This document shows positions 1 through 7,886 of a stretch of DNA of 61,594 bases, piece after piece; position 1 is the stretch's first letter, and each line of letters opens with the position of its first letter. The DNA is from Terriglobia bacterium (GTDB lineage Bacteria > Acidobacteriota > Terriglobia > Bryobacterales > Bryobacteraceae): contig JAIQFS010000034.1 of NCBI GenBank assembly GCA_020073145.1, positions 1 through 61,594 of the forward strand. The letters run 5' to 3'. A model generated the notes under the pieces. That model was not told the DNA's origin, searched no databases, and saw only the letters and a list, made by a program, of their open reading frames with translations. Both the position numbers and the translations under genes were made by a program.

Positions 1-1026
1 ATGAGCCTGCCGGCGTCGAAGTACCGCGCCCCCGCGGCGCAGGCGGCATTCGCGGACGAGGTTCTCCAGCGCGCGCGGTCCATCCCGGGCGTCCAGAGCG
101 CGGCCATCACCAATTCGCTCCCGCTCGATCCGGTCATTACCATGTCGTGGACGTTGCTCATCGAAGGCCGTCCCGAAAGCGAGGACGCCCAGTCGGTGTA
201 CTTCCGCGCCGTCTCGCCGGATTACTTCGGCGCCATGGGGCTGCGCCTCCGCCGCGGGACGTTGTTGGTGGACAGCGCCGGGGTCGAACCCGCGGTCGTG
301 AATGAGGCCATGGTCCGCCGCTACTGGCCCGAGGCGCGCCACGGCTCGCTGGAGCCGATCGGACGCCGGATCAACGTCGCGCGCCGGTGGCGGGTGATCG
401 TGGGGGTGGTATCCGATATCAAGTACGACGATCCGGCGCGCGCCACGGCCGCCGAGGTCTACGTCCCGTTCCACAGCGACGCCGGCCCCTGGATGACCCT
501 GCTCGCGCGCGTCAACGGCGACCCGATGCGCTTCGGCTCCGCGTTCCGCAACGCCGTCTGGGCCGTGGACCGCGACGAGCCGGTCTACGACGTTCAGCCG
601 CTGGACCGGATCGTCTACGCCTCCGTCGCCGCGCCGCGCTTCCGCATGACGCTGCTGGGCATCTTCGCCGCCCTGGCGCTGGCGCTCGCCGCGGTCGGCA
701 TCTACGGCGTGATGGCCTACGCGGTAGCGCAGCGCACGCACGAGATCGGTATTCGCATGGCGCTCGGCGCGGCGCGGGGGAACGTCCTGCGGATGGTGGT
801 TCGGGAAGGGCTGGCGCTGGCCGCGGCCGGCGTCGCGCTGGGACTTGCGGGCGCATTCGCGGCCACCCGCGTCCTCAACAGCTTCCTGTTCGGGGTCACC
901 GCCACGGACGTACGGACGCTCGCGGCAGTATCCATCCTGCTGGCCGCCGTCGCCGCCGCCGCCAGCTACGTTCCCGCCCGCCGCGCCACCCGGGTGGACC
1001 CGAACGTGGCGCTGCGGTGGGAGTAA
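1..1026 (+). CDS. MacB/FtsX-type ABC transporter permease, C-terminal part
   Basis: Inner-membrane permease of the MacB_PCD/FtsX superfamily, probably one half of the long duplicated permeases common in Acidobacteria. A periplasmic MacB core-like region (residues about 1-205) is followed by three membrane segments at about 216-241, 268-290 and 304-325. The family motif RTHEIGIRMALGA (245-257) sits after the first segment. Family members are usually about 400 residues (MacB domain alone) or 800 (duplicated), and residue 1 aligns inside the periplasmic domain, so the true start almost certainly lies left of the window. No ATPase gene follows. Family assignment is firm; substrate unknown. Confidence 0.85.
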   Translation: MSLPASKYRAPAAQAAFADEVLQRARSIPGVQSAAITNSLPLDPVITMSWTLLIEGRPESEDAQSVYFRAVSPDYFGAMGLRLRRGTLLVDSAGVEPAVVNEAMVRRYWPEARHGSLEPIGRRINVARRWRVIVGVVSDIKYDDPARATAAEVYVPFHSDAGPWMTLLARVNGDPMRFGSAFRNAVWAVDRDEPVYDVQPLDRIVYASVAAPRFRMTLLGIFAALALALAAVGIYGVMAYAVAQRTHEIGIRMALGAARGNVLRMVVREGLALAAAGVALGLAGAFAATRVLNSFLFGVTATDVRTLAAVSILLAAVAAAASYVPARRATRVDPNVALRWE

Positions 1027-1029
1027 AAC

Positions 1030-1170
1030 AAGTCGTCAGTCGATAGTCGTCAGTCCTGAAGCGATGACAGCCATGCCCGGGGCTGAGCCTCGCTCCGGGC
1101 GCGCCATCAGGGCTGAGGAGCGGTACGGGCCGCGTTTGCTAACGACTAACGGCTGACGTCTGACGACTTA
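1030..1170. repeat. Intergenic inverted repeat
   Basis: The gap between the permease and the acyl-CoA dehydrogenase starts with AAGTCGTCAG (1030-1039), followed by a near repeat TAGTCGTCAGTC. It ends with the reverse complement CTGACGACTT (1161-1170), with related GACGTCTGACGAC and CTAACGACTAACGGCTGAC words inside. It looks like an interspersed intergenic repeat with complementary ends rather than a simple terminator, because the arms are about 120 bases apart and no T-run follows. Confidence 0.5.
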
Positions 1171-1193
1171 TGTTCAAATAGAAGTACATCGAC

Positions 1194-2360
1194 ATGGCGT
1201 TTCGTGGCGTGGACTATTTCTGCGTCGATTCTCTGTTGAGCGAAGAAGAGCTGATGGTGCGGCAGACGGCCCGGCGGTTCGCCGAGGAGCGCGTCCTCCC
1301 GCTCATCCGCGATTGCTACCGCGATGCGCGTTTTCCCTCCGAGCTCATTCCGGAGATGGGCGAACTCGGATTCCTGGGAGCGAATCTCCAGGGCTACGGC
1401 TGCGCGGGGATGAGCAATGTGGAATACGGCCTCGTCATGCAGGAACTGGAACGCGCCGATTCCGGCGTCCGCAGCTTCGTTTCGGTGCAGGGCGCTCTGG
1501 TCATGTATCCCATCCACGCCTTCGGCTCCGGGGAACAGAAAAGCCGGTGGCTTCCGCGCTTGCAGAACGGCCGCGCCGTGGGCTGCTTCGGGTTGACGGA
1601 GCCCGATTTCGGGTCCAATCCCGCGGGCATGCGGTCCACCGCCCGGCGCGACGGCGATGCGTGGGTGCTCAACGGCGAGAAGACCTGGATCACCAACGGC
1701 GGCATGGCGGACGTAGCCATGGTCTGGGCCAGGGCGGAAGAAGGCATCCTGGGATTTCTCGTGGAACGCGGGACCCCGGGCTATTCGGTTTCCGATATTC
1801 ACGGGAAGTGGTCCATGCGGGCGTCGGTGACCTCCAGCCTTTCTTTTGCCGACTGCCGCGTGAGCGAGAGCGCCCGCCTGCCCGGGGCGAAAGGGTTGAA
1901 AGCTCCGCTTTCGTGCCTGTCGCAGGCGCGCTACGGCATAGGCTGGGGCGCGGTCGGCGCGGCGATGGACTGTTACGAGACCGCGCGCCAGTACTCCATC
2001 GCGCGCAAGCAGTTCGAGGGGCGGCCCATCGCCTCGCACCAGCTCGTACAGGAGAAACTGGCCTGGATGATTACCGAAATCACCAAGGCGCAGTTGCTGG
2101 CCCTGCACGCGGGAAGACTCAAGGACCAGGGCAAACTCGAGCCGGCGCAGGTTTCGATGCTGAAGCGCAACAACGTAGCCATGGCCCTGGACTGCGCCCG
2201 GCTCAGCCGCGATTTGCTGGGCGCGAACGGAATTACGGACGAATACCCCGTCATGCGTCACCTCTGCAACCTCGAAACCGTGAAAACGTACGAGGGGACG
2301 GATCACATCCACGCGCTGGTGATTGGGGAAAAGGTGACTGGGGTAGCCGCGTATAAATAA
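1194..2360 (+). CDS. gcdH: Acyl-CoA dehydrogenase, glutaryl-CoA dehydrogenase-like
   Basis: FAD-dependent acyl-CoA dehydrogenase of 388 residues, the usual length. N-terminal helical domain to about 120, beta domain with the FAD-contacting stretch CFGLTEPDFGSNP and WITNGG, and C-terminal four-helix domain. The C-terminal motif TYEGTDHIHALVIG is the glutaryl-CoA dehydrogenase form, placing the catalytic base at Glu367. Glutaryl-CoA dehydrogenase oxidises and decarboxylates glutaryl-CoA to crotonyl-CoA in lysine/tryptophan and aromatic degradation. No partner genes of that pathway are adjacent, so substrate is inferred from the motif only; another short-chain acyl-CoA is possible. Confidence 0.85.
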   Translation: MAFRGVDYFCVDSLLSEEELMVRQTARRFAEERVLPLIRDCYRDARFPSELIPEMGELGFLGANLQGYGCAGMSNVEYGLVMQELERADSGVRSFVSVQGALVMYPIHAFGSGEQKSRWLPRLQNGRAVGCFGLTEPDFGSNPAGMRSTARRDGDAWVLNGEKTWITNGGMADVAMVWARAEEGILGFLVERGTPGYSVSDIHGKWSMRASVTSSLSFADCRVSESARLPGAKGLKAPLSCLSQARYGIGWGAVGAAMDCYETARQYSIARKQFEGRPIASHQLVQEKLAWMITEITKAQLLALHAGRLKDQGKLEPAQVSMLKRNNVAMALDCARLSRDLLGANGITDEYPVMRHLCNLETVKTYEGTDHIHALVIGEKVTGVAAYK

Positions 2361-2446
2361 CTGGAGCCGGGGGCCAGGGGCCGGGGGCCGGGGAGAACGC
2401 GCTTCTCCCTGGCCCCTGGTCCCCGCCCTCCCGGCCCCCAAAGGTT
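2361..2446. repeat. GC-rich imperfect palindrome
   Basis: Between the dehydrogenase stop and the next reading frame is a run of GGGGCC/GGGGGCC-like words (about 2366-2395). It is mirrored around a short CGCG centre (about 2398-2403) by CTTCTCCCTGGCCCCTGG and further CCC-rich words to 2440. The RNA would form a long imperfect hairpin. There is no T-run, so it is not a canonical intrinsic terminator. Confidence 0.55.
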
Positions 2447-2478
2447 TCGAATGTTTCTTTACGCCATATCTCCTGGCG

Positions 2479-4548
2479 GTGAGCGCGGTGGCGCTGCCGA
2501 TTTATCCGGGCGGCAGGTGGAAGCCCTCCGGGCCGGATGCGCCCGCGTGGCACATCATCGCCCTGCTGGCGATCACGGTGGGGCTGCCTTACCTGCTCCT
2601 CTCCACCACCGGCCCGCTGCTGCAGGCATGGTACGCCCGCCGGTACAAAGGCGCGATGCCGTACCGGCTTTACGCTCTCTCCAACGCGGGCTCGATGTTC
2701 GCCCTGCTGAGCTACCCGGTGCTGTTCGAGCCGGTCTACACCAGCCGGCAGCAGGCGGCTATGTGGTCGATCGCGTATGTCGTCTTCGTGGCGCTCTGCG
2801 CATTCACGGCCCTCCGGTCGGGGAACGCGCCGGTGGCCGCGCTGGAGGCGGAGTCCGGCCCTTCCGAAAAACCCACCGCGCAGCTCTATGGCTTCTGGCT
2901 CCTCCTCCCGGCTTGCGCCTCGGCGCTGCTGCTGGCTATCACCAACCACATGACGCAGAACGTGCCCGCCATCCCGTTCCTGTGGGTTCTTCCGTTGAGC
3001 GTCTACCTGCTCTCGTTCATCCTCTGCTTCGAGAGCAGCGGGTGGTACCGCCGCAACCCCTACCTGCAACTGCTGGCGGTGGCCCTGGGCAGCATGGCGT
3101 ACGCCATGTACTCCGACACCACGGGCAACATGCCGATCAAGATCGGAGTTCCGCTGTTCCTCATGGGCCTGTTCACGTGCTGCATGGTCTGCCACGGCGA
3201 GTTGGCGCGGCTCAAACCCCACCCGCGCTACCTGACTCACTTCTACCTGATGATCTCGGCCGGAGGGGCGCTGGGGGGAGTGCTGGTGGGTCTGGTTGCG
3301 CCGCGGCTGCTGACGGGCTATTTCGAGCTGCCGATCGCGCTCATGGCCTGCGGCGCGCTGGCGATTCTGGCGTTGCGCACGTACCCGGAGCCGGCCTGGC
3401 TGCGGAACCTGCTGCCCGCTCCGCAGTTCCTCGCCGGGGTGGCGGCGCTCGGCGCCGGCGGCTTTTTCCTGTACGACGAGAGATCGCGGCTGCTCGATCC
3501 GGTTCACGGCCTCCTGACGCGGCTGAGCAGGAAAATCGAGTCTCCGTCGGATTTCGACCAATACATTCTGCTGGCCGCGCTGGCGCTCTGCGCGGCGCTG
3601 GCGCTGATTCTGCTGCGCCGCGATTTCAAGTTCTCGTGGGCGCGCCGCGCGGCGCAGTGGGGCGCCTTCGGCGCCGAGTTGGTGGTGCTGCTGCTCGCCG
3701 GGTATATCGGATACCAGACGCGCGAAGCCAGCGCCGGGTATCGCGTCATGGTGCGGAACTTCTACGGGGGGCTGAAGGTGAGAGACTCGGGCCCGGCATC
3801 CGAACTGGACGCCACCCGCACCTTGACCCACGGCACCATCAACCACGGCGAGCAGTTCCTGAACTTCGCGCGGCGCGACCTGCCCACCACCTACTACGGA
3901 CCGAACACGGGCGTGGGGCTGGCCATCCGCGAGAAGCAGAAGAGCGGCTCCATCCGGGTGGGCGTCATCGGGTTGGGCACCGGCACGCTGGCGTCTTACG
4001 GGCGGCCGGGCGATTATTATCGTTTCTACGAGATCAACCCGCTGGTGCTGCGCATGAGCGAGCCCGCCCAGCCGAACGCCACCCCGCAGTTCACGTTCCT
4101 GGCGGACTGCAAGGCCAAACACGAGGTAGCCATGGGCGACGCGCGCCTGTCACTGGAGCGCGAGGCGCCGGAGAACTTCGATGTCCTCGCGGTAGACGCC
4201 TTTTCCAGCGATTCGATTCCGGTCCACCTGCTGACCAAGGAGGCCATGCAGCTCTTCTTCCGGCACCTGAAGCCGGACGGCATCCTGGCTGTGCACATTT
4301 CAAACCGGTACCTGGACCTGCAGCCCGTGCTGCGCGGCGAGACGCGGGCCACCGGCCGGGTGGCGCGGGTGGTGGATACCGAAGACGACGATGCGCAGGA
4401 CGTGTTCGGCGCGACGTGGGTGCTGGTGGTCTCGCCCGCGACCAGCTTTAGCAAAGCGATTCTGGATGCCTCGACCGGCCTGAACGAACTGCGCAACGTG
4501 CGGCTGTGGACGGATGATTTCAGCAATCTGTATCAGATCCTGAAATAG
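2479..4548 (+). CDS. Membrane-fused spermidine-synthase-like methyltransferase-fold protein, N-terminus missing
   Basis: The N-terminal half is polytopic membrane (hydrophobic segments from about residue 27 to 400). The C-terminal third is a spermidine-synthase-like Rossmann fold with the nucleotide loop GVIGLGTGTLASYG followed by the acidic strand end YRFYEINP, and later VDAFSSDSIPVHLLT. Such fusion proteins are widespread; some are thought to be aminopropyl transferases, most have no proven substrate. The start used is GTG 2479. The family normally has about 100 further residues, including a conserved segment ending in a sequence like this protein's first membrane helix. The frame is open upstream to 2362 but runs into the palindrome and has no ATG. 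I therefore infer loss of the 5' end by rearrangement or misassembly. Confidence 0.75.
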   Translation: MSAVALPIYPGGRWKPSGPDAPAWHIIALLAITVGLPYLLLSTTGPLLQAWYARRYKGAMPYRLYALSNAGSMFALLSYPVLFEPVYTSRQQAAMWSIAYVVFVALCAFTALRSGNAPVAALEAESGPSEKPTAQLYGFWLLLPACASALLLAITNHMTQNVPAIPFLWVLPLSVYLLSFILCFESSGWYRRNPYLQLLAVALGSMAYAMYSDTTGNMPIKIGVPLFLMGLFTCCMVCHGELARLKPHPRYLTHFYLMISAGGALGGVLVGLVAPRLLTGYFELPIALMACGALAILALRTYPEPAWLRNLLPAPQFLAGVAALGAGGFFLYDERSRLLDPVHGLLTRLSRKIESPSDFDQYILLAALALCAALALILLRRDFKFSWARRAAQWGAFGAELVVLLLAGYIGYQTREASAGYRVMVRNFYGGLKVRDSGPASELDATRTLTHGTINHGEQFLNFARRDLPTTYYGPNTGVGLAIREKQKSGSIRVGVIGLGTGTLASYGRPGDYYRFYEINPLVLRMSEPAQPNATPQFTFLADCKAKHEVAMGDARLSLEREAPENFDVLAVDAFSSDSIPVHLLTKEAMQLFFRHLKPDGILAVHISNRYLDLQPVLRGETRATGRVARVVDTEDDDAQDVFGATWVLVVSPATSFSKAILDASTGLNELRNVRLWTDDFSNLYQILK

Positions 4549-4601
4549 CGGGCGGACGCCTACGATTGCCCTGCTTCGGGGCAACGTGCTGAAATCGAAG
4601 C

Positions 4602-5564
4602 ATGGATGTGCGGCCGGTCGGCGCTGGTCCCACTGGAACCGATCTCTCGCGGGCGGCGGGGCCGGCGGCTCCGACTGCGAAAGCGGTTGCCGCAGCGGGC
4701 GCCGGCGTCGGCCAGCCGGGCGCGGTGATCGATGCAGCCGCGGTGGCGGCGCTTTCCGAACCCGACCTGAGCCGATTGTTGGCGGTCCTGGAGCGCCCCC
4801 TGACGCCGGAGACCTCGGCCCAGTTGAGCGCGGCGCTGGAGGCGGCATTCACTGCGGCAGTGGTTGGCGATGTGGCTCAGGCGCTCGATGCGGTGGCCCA
4901 GGCCGCCGCACTTCACCCTCTGCAGGCTGAAGCGTTGCGCTCCGCGCCGGGCCTCGAACCCATTCGCGCGCAGGTGGACTCGCTGCTGACTCGATTGACC
5001 CAGGTGGCCCGCTTGGATGCGGAAGGCCGGCTGTCGCAAGCGACCGAGGCCGCGCAGGCTGCCGGCATCAAGACCTTGGCGGAGTGGGACGCCCGTCCGG
5101 AGGCCTTGATCCTGCTGGCCCATCGCCTTCTGGATTCCGGAGGGCTCGCCAACTATGTCCGCGCGGCCGAAGTGGCGCAGGTGGTGATCGACGGGATGCG
5201 GTGGGCGCCGAGCGCCGCGCCGGTAGGATCACCTGACCTCGCGACGGCTCGGATCGTTGGAGAGGACGGGCCAACCCGAGCGACTCGGCTTCCGGCGTTT
5301 CAGCAGAGCTGGACCGCGATCCGGCGTCGAGCGCCACTGCGGATCCGCATGGCGTGGCGCCGCGCACCGCTGCTGGTTTTGTTGCTCGCGTGGCTGGCGG
5401 TGGGGGTGGCCGGCGGCGTGGCTTCCGTCCTGATGCCGCGGATCTGGGTGGAACAGGCGTGGCCCGCCTCCCTCACCACTGCCGGTTTCGAGCTGTGGGC
5501 GTTGGGATTTCTTGGCCTGGTGCTGTTCGGATTCTACATGCGCATCCGCAACGTACGTCTCTGA
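4602..5564 (+). CDS. Membrane protein of unknown function (two C-terminal TM segments)
   Basis: 320 residues, family not recognised. Ala/Pro-rich start (1-45), a long alpha-helical region rich in Ala, Leu and Glu (about 45-200), a variable linker, then two transmembrane segments at about 255-277 and 291-313 and a short basic tail. This predicts a large cytoplasmic helical domain anchored at the C-terminus. A diverged copy of the last 60 codons and the downstream promoter lies at 8413-8676, so this gene was originally the left neighbour of the DinB gene at 8669. Start ATG 4602 is the first in frame; a convincing Shine-Dalgarno sequence is not visible. Confidence 0.7.
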   Translation: MDVRPVGAGPTGTDLSRAAGPAAPTAKAVAAAGAGVGQPGAVIDAAAVAALSEPDLSRLLAVLERPLTPETSAQLSAALEAAFTAAVVGDVAQALDAVAQAAALHPLQAEALRSAPGLEPIRAQVDSLLTRLTQVARLDAEGRLSQATEAAQAAGIKTLAEWDARPEALILLAHRLLDSGGLANYVRAAEVAQVVIDGMRWAPSAAPVGSPDLATARIVGEDGPTRATRLPAFQQSWTAIRRRAPLRIRMAWRRAPLLVLLLAWLAVGVAGGVASVLMPRIWVEQAWPASLTTAGFELWALGFLGLVLFGFYMRIRNVRL

Positions 5565-5575
5565 ACAGTTCCGTC

Positions 5576-5605
5576 TTGACATTCTCCGAATCCGGGCCTT
5601 ATTAC
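5576..5605 (+). promoter_or_regulatory. Sigma70-like promoter, duplicated copy
   Basis: TTGACA (5576-5581) and TATTAC (5600-5605) with an 18-base spacer. It is the diverged copy of the promoter at 8603-8631 that precedes the intact DinB gene. Here it drives only the start codon of DinB (ATG 5644, followed at once by GCC and TAG) and the dnaA fragment, so it reads into a pseudogene. Confidence 0.6.
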
Positions 5606-5651
5606 TGGCGAATAAAGAGCGAGGTCTCCCTTGGAGGACATCAATGGCCTA

Positions 5652-6000
5652 GGCAGTCACGAGACGGAATCGCCGGCGAGCGGCGCTCAATCCCAGATTC
5701 ACCTTCGATTCCTTCGTTGTCGGAGCGGGCAATCAGTTCGCCCTTGCGGCCGCGCACTCAGTGGCCACCAATCCCTCGCGCAGCTATCCGCTTTTCCCCT
5801 CTGGAGGAGTCTGCATGGGCAAGACCCATCTGATGTACGCCATCGGCCGCGCTCTGATTGAGAATCACGGCTCCATGCGGGTCATCTATACATCGAGCGA
5901 GCGGTTCATGAATGAGATGATCGCCTGCATCCGGACCAATCGAATGCCCCAATTTCACCACCGGTACCGGGAAGCCGACGTTCCGTTGATCGACGACATC
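5652..6000 (+). pseudogene. Truncated dnaA copy (pseudogene)
   Basis: Colinear with intact dnaA 9844-10194, from codon Gly93/Ser94 through Walker A to the Walker B strand (LIDDI). Domain I, the C-terminal part of the ATPase domain and the DNA-binding domain are absent. A one-base insertion near 5683 relative to dnaA breaks the frame, and one codon (Asn) is lost near 5786. The Walker A glycine is changed to Cys (GGVCMGKTH against GGVGMGKTH). Homology stops abruptly at 6000, after which the frame runs through unrelated A/T-rich sequence to a stop at 6042. The left junction joins the first codons of a lost DinB copy directly to dnaA sequence. It is certainly not a functional initiator. Confidence 0.95.
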
Positions 6001-6040
6001 GAATTAAAATCGACTCTTTTTATCGTCTTCGTGAACGGGT

Positions 6041-6059
6041 GATTTGTCAAAGGAATTAC
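6041..6059. repeat. Direct repeat, left copy (17/19 identical)
   Basis: GATTTGTCAAAGGAATTAC, matched at 7452-7470 by GATTTGTCAAGTGAATTAC. The two copies bracket the two secreted-protein genes (6120-7394) and contain TTGACA on the minus strand. Confidence 0.6.
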
Positions 6060-6077
6060 GGAGGGAACAACAGAAAA

Positions 6078-6101
6078 GGGGCCGTCTAGAACGACGGCCC
6101 C
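6078..6101 (-). terminator. Intrinsic terminator of the 6120-6572 gene
   Basis: Perfect 9-bp stem GGGGCCGTC (6078-6086) with GACGGCCCC (6093-6101) and a 6-base loop. On the minus strand it is followed by TTTTCTGTTGTT. It lies 19 bases downstream of the minus-strand stop codon at 6120. Confidence 0.85.
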
Positions 6102-6119
6102 CTCGCTCGACTACTCAGT

Positions 6120-6572
6120 CTAGTCGCAGAAGCCGCCGAGGTACAGGCACAGGTACTGTTGCGGGTCACACTGGCCATCTTCATTAGCGTCTCCGCCTTC
6201 TTCTCCGTAACAATCGGCCCAATAGCTACCTGGACCGCTGTTCACGACTCCTTCTAAAGCGGATACTGACCCAACCCCGTTGTTAACCGGGCCAGACTGA
6301 ACAGTCGCCAGTTCTGGTCCGCAAGCGGCGAAGGCGTACCCAATCGAGTAGGGCTGTGCTCCGTTGTCGCAGAGTCCAAAAGCCTCATCCTGTGCATACA
6401 CGACCCCATCGTAGTACTGCGTGACGGACATATCACCACACGCCTCGCCGGGGCCGGTAAGACCCGAGTTCAAGGCAAAGCACTGAAACGCCAACAAGTT
6501 TTGTGCCTGCGCCTGCGGGGCTGCCAGGAAAGTCAAGGCACACAAGACAGCAATCGCAAATAACGTCTTCAT
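6120..6572 (-). CDS. Small secreted Cys-rich protein, unknown family
   Basis: 150 residues with a clear signal peptide (Lys2, hydrophobic 4-17, cleavage expected after AQA at about residue 23). The mature part is acidic, Gly/Ser/Asn-rich, and has eight cysteines, suggesting disulfide bonding outside the cytoplasm. Near the C-terminus GGDANEDGQCDPQQ resembles an acidic calcium-binding loop, but this is only a resemblance. A strong Shine-Dalgarno AAGGAGAAGG precedes ATG 6572. It follows the 264-residue secreted protein by 27 bases, so the two are probably cotranscribed and end at the terminator at 6078-6101. Base composition is clearly lower in GC than the surrounding chromosome. Confidence 0.8.
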   Translation of the reverse strand: MKTLFAIAVLCALTFLAAPQAQAQNLLAFQCFALNSGLTGPGEACGDMSVTQYYDGVVYAQDEAFGLCDNGAQPYSIGYAFAACGPELATVQSGPVNNGVGSVSALEGVVNSGPGSYWADCYGEEGGDANEDGQCDPQQYLCLYLGGFCD

Positions 6573-6599
6573 ATTCCTTCTCCTTGCATTGAAATCGTG

Positions 6600-7394
6600 T
6601 TACTGAACGACCTTCATTCGATCCAGGATGCCCTTGGCCAAGCGATGCAGCGAACGCGGATCGCTGCCGATGTTCCTCAGAACCGCACCGATCTGCATCC
6701 GCATCATCGCGTACCGGTAAGCGGTGTCACTAGGACGACCCTCGATGCCTGTCGAAACCGGGGGCATTTGCAGCTTCAGACTCTGAAGGTACGGCGCAGT
6801 GTCCTGGCCCGCGTCCACCAGCTTCTTCAGGTCTTGCTCCGTGTCCTCCAGGGCCTGACGTTCCGCCTTCAGCCCCACACGGTGGCCGCTCTTGTCTTTG
6901 CCGATAAGCTTGCCGTCTTGGAAGAGCACGCCATCGACGATGCCGGTGAGGTCATCCCCAGCCGAGAACAGGTGCGGAACCTTGCCCGTGAGCTGGACAA
7001 AGCCGGGACCAACGCGCCCCGTCAGGGGGATGCCCGGAACGATCAATAGCGCCTCTCCTGGCATGAACGAGCCATCGTAGATGTGCGGACGAGTCCAGAG
7101 GGTGTAGTTCGCCCGAAACCTGCCAGTCTTGTCTTCCCACCGGATCGAGATCATCATAATCGGCTGGTTCGTGGTATTGACGATAATCATCGAATAGGGC
7201 TCCAAGAGTTCAAAGCCAGGCATATTCGATTTGGGGTTGAGGCGAATCTCCATCAGCTCCACCGAGAACTGAGGGTCGTCGGGGGTGAGCACAGTCAGTC
7301 CAGCAGCCTGTGCGTCGTGACGTTCGAAATTCGGCTTGGCCATCGCCAATGATACCGCGAACACAACGAACATAAACGTCTGCAACCACTTCAT
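6600..7394 (-). CDS. Secreted protein of unknown function
   Basis: 264 residues when started at ATG 7394. The frame opens at 7409, but only the 7394 start has a spaced AAAGGA upstream and gives a clean signal peptide (MKWLQTF..., hydrophobic to about residue 19, cleavage after AMA). The mature protein has a beta-rich middle with no recognised domain and a helical C-terminus containing an AERQALEDTEQDL stretch. Not recognised. First gene of a two-gene unit with the Cys-rich protein downstream; the upstream flank (7395-7466) is A/T-rich and includes TTGACA in the direct repeat. Confidence 0.75.
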   Translation of the reverse strand: MKWLQTFMFVVFAVSLAMAKPNFERHDAQAAGLTVLTPDDPQFSVELMEIRLNPKSNMPGFELLEPYSMIIVNTTNQPIMMISIRWEDKTGRFRANYTLWTRPHIYDGSFMPGEALLIVPGIPLTGRVGPGFVQLTGKVPHLFSAGDDLTGIVDGVLFQDGKLIGKDKSGHRVGLKAERQALEDTEQDLKKLVDAGQDTAPYLQSLKLQMPPVSTGIEGRPSDTAYRYAMMRMQIGAVLRNIGSDPRSLHRLAKGILDRMKVVQ

Positions 7395-7451
7395 ACACAA
7401 TCCTTTCAAAACAAAGAGTTAGATATTTTAATAAGTTGCTTTAAAAGAAAA

Positions 7452-7470
7452 GATTTGTCAAGTGAATTAC
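7452..7470. repeat. Direct repeat, right copy
   Basis: Second copy of the repeat at 6041-6059, two mismatches. It overlaps the stop codon of the minus-strand gene 7467-7760. Confidence 0.6.
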
Positions 7471-7760
7471 AACACAAAATCGTTAAAATACGCCGTCAGA
7501 AGACGATCGGTCTGCACATACTGTGACGGAAGATTTTGAATGTCCTGCCGCTCTACTGCACTCCCACAGCAGAACATGTTGAACTCTTCATCCGACATCT
7601 GACTCAGCACGACGTTGGCCACAGGCAGCAGCAGGTCGTACGGGGCGGGAACCTCGTACTCTTCCTTGATCGGCTCCAGGCGGTTCACCTTGCCGTTGTC
7701 TAGGTCAATCTCGCAGAACGCCCGGAAGACGTAAGCGTAATTGTCTGCGTTGACGAGCAT
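7467..7760 (-). CDS. Hypothetical protein, 97 residues
   Basis: Acidic soluble protein, no signal peptide or membrane segment, two adjacent cysteines in MFCCGS. No family recognised. Start ATG 7760 is inside the 3' end of the upstream 60-residue gene and is preceded by AAGGAGG at ideal spacing, so translation coupling is likely. It belongs to the minus-strand cluster that begins with the degT remnant. Confidence 0.6.
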   Translation of the reverse strand: MLVNADNYAYVFRAFCEIDLDNGKVNRLEPIKEEYEVPAPYDLLLPVANVVLSQMSDEEFNMFCCGSAVERQDIQNLPSQYVQTDRLLTAYFNDFVL

Positions 7761-7882
7761 CTCGCCCTCCTTGTTTCCTTTTCTTCCAACTCCGCTAAGA
7801 ACTTCAGCCTGTCCAGCAACTCGTCATGGGTAACGAGTCTGTCCATAAATGCCTGCAGCAACTCCTCACGGTTGATTTCCAT
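7700..7882 (-). CDS. Hypothetical short helical protein
   Basis: 60 residues. The first 42 form a charged amphipathic helix (ELLQAFMDRLVTHDELLDRL...). The last part overlaps the next gene in another frame and looks compositionally different, so the original C-terminus may have been lost. The start ATG 7882 is four bases after the stop of the degT remnant, indicating a former operon. Function unknown. Confidence 0.45.
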   Translation of the reverse strand: MEINREELLQAFMDRLVTHDELLDRLKFLAELEEKETRRARCSSTQTITLTSSGRSARLT

Positions 7883-7886
7883 TGGG

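Noticed and set aside
2251-4122. Long minus-strand open frame of 623 codons
   Set aside because: Antisense of the spermidine-synthase-like gene. Its translation is Arg/Gln/His-rich without any family pattern, typical of high-GC shadow frames.
5761-6042. Short open frame with a P-loop that could be read as an independent small AAA+ protein
   Set aside because: It is colinear with dnaA, has a changed Walker A glycine, a frameshift before it, and stops in unrelated sequence just after Walker B.
7700-7882. Frameshift joining the 60- and 97-residue genes into one protein
   Set aside because: The 97-residue gene has its own AAGGAGG and ATG at 7760, the sign of a separate, coupled gene. The possibility remains that the 60-residue C-terminus is not original.
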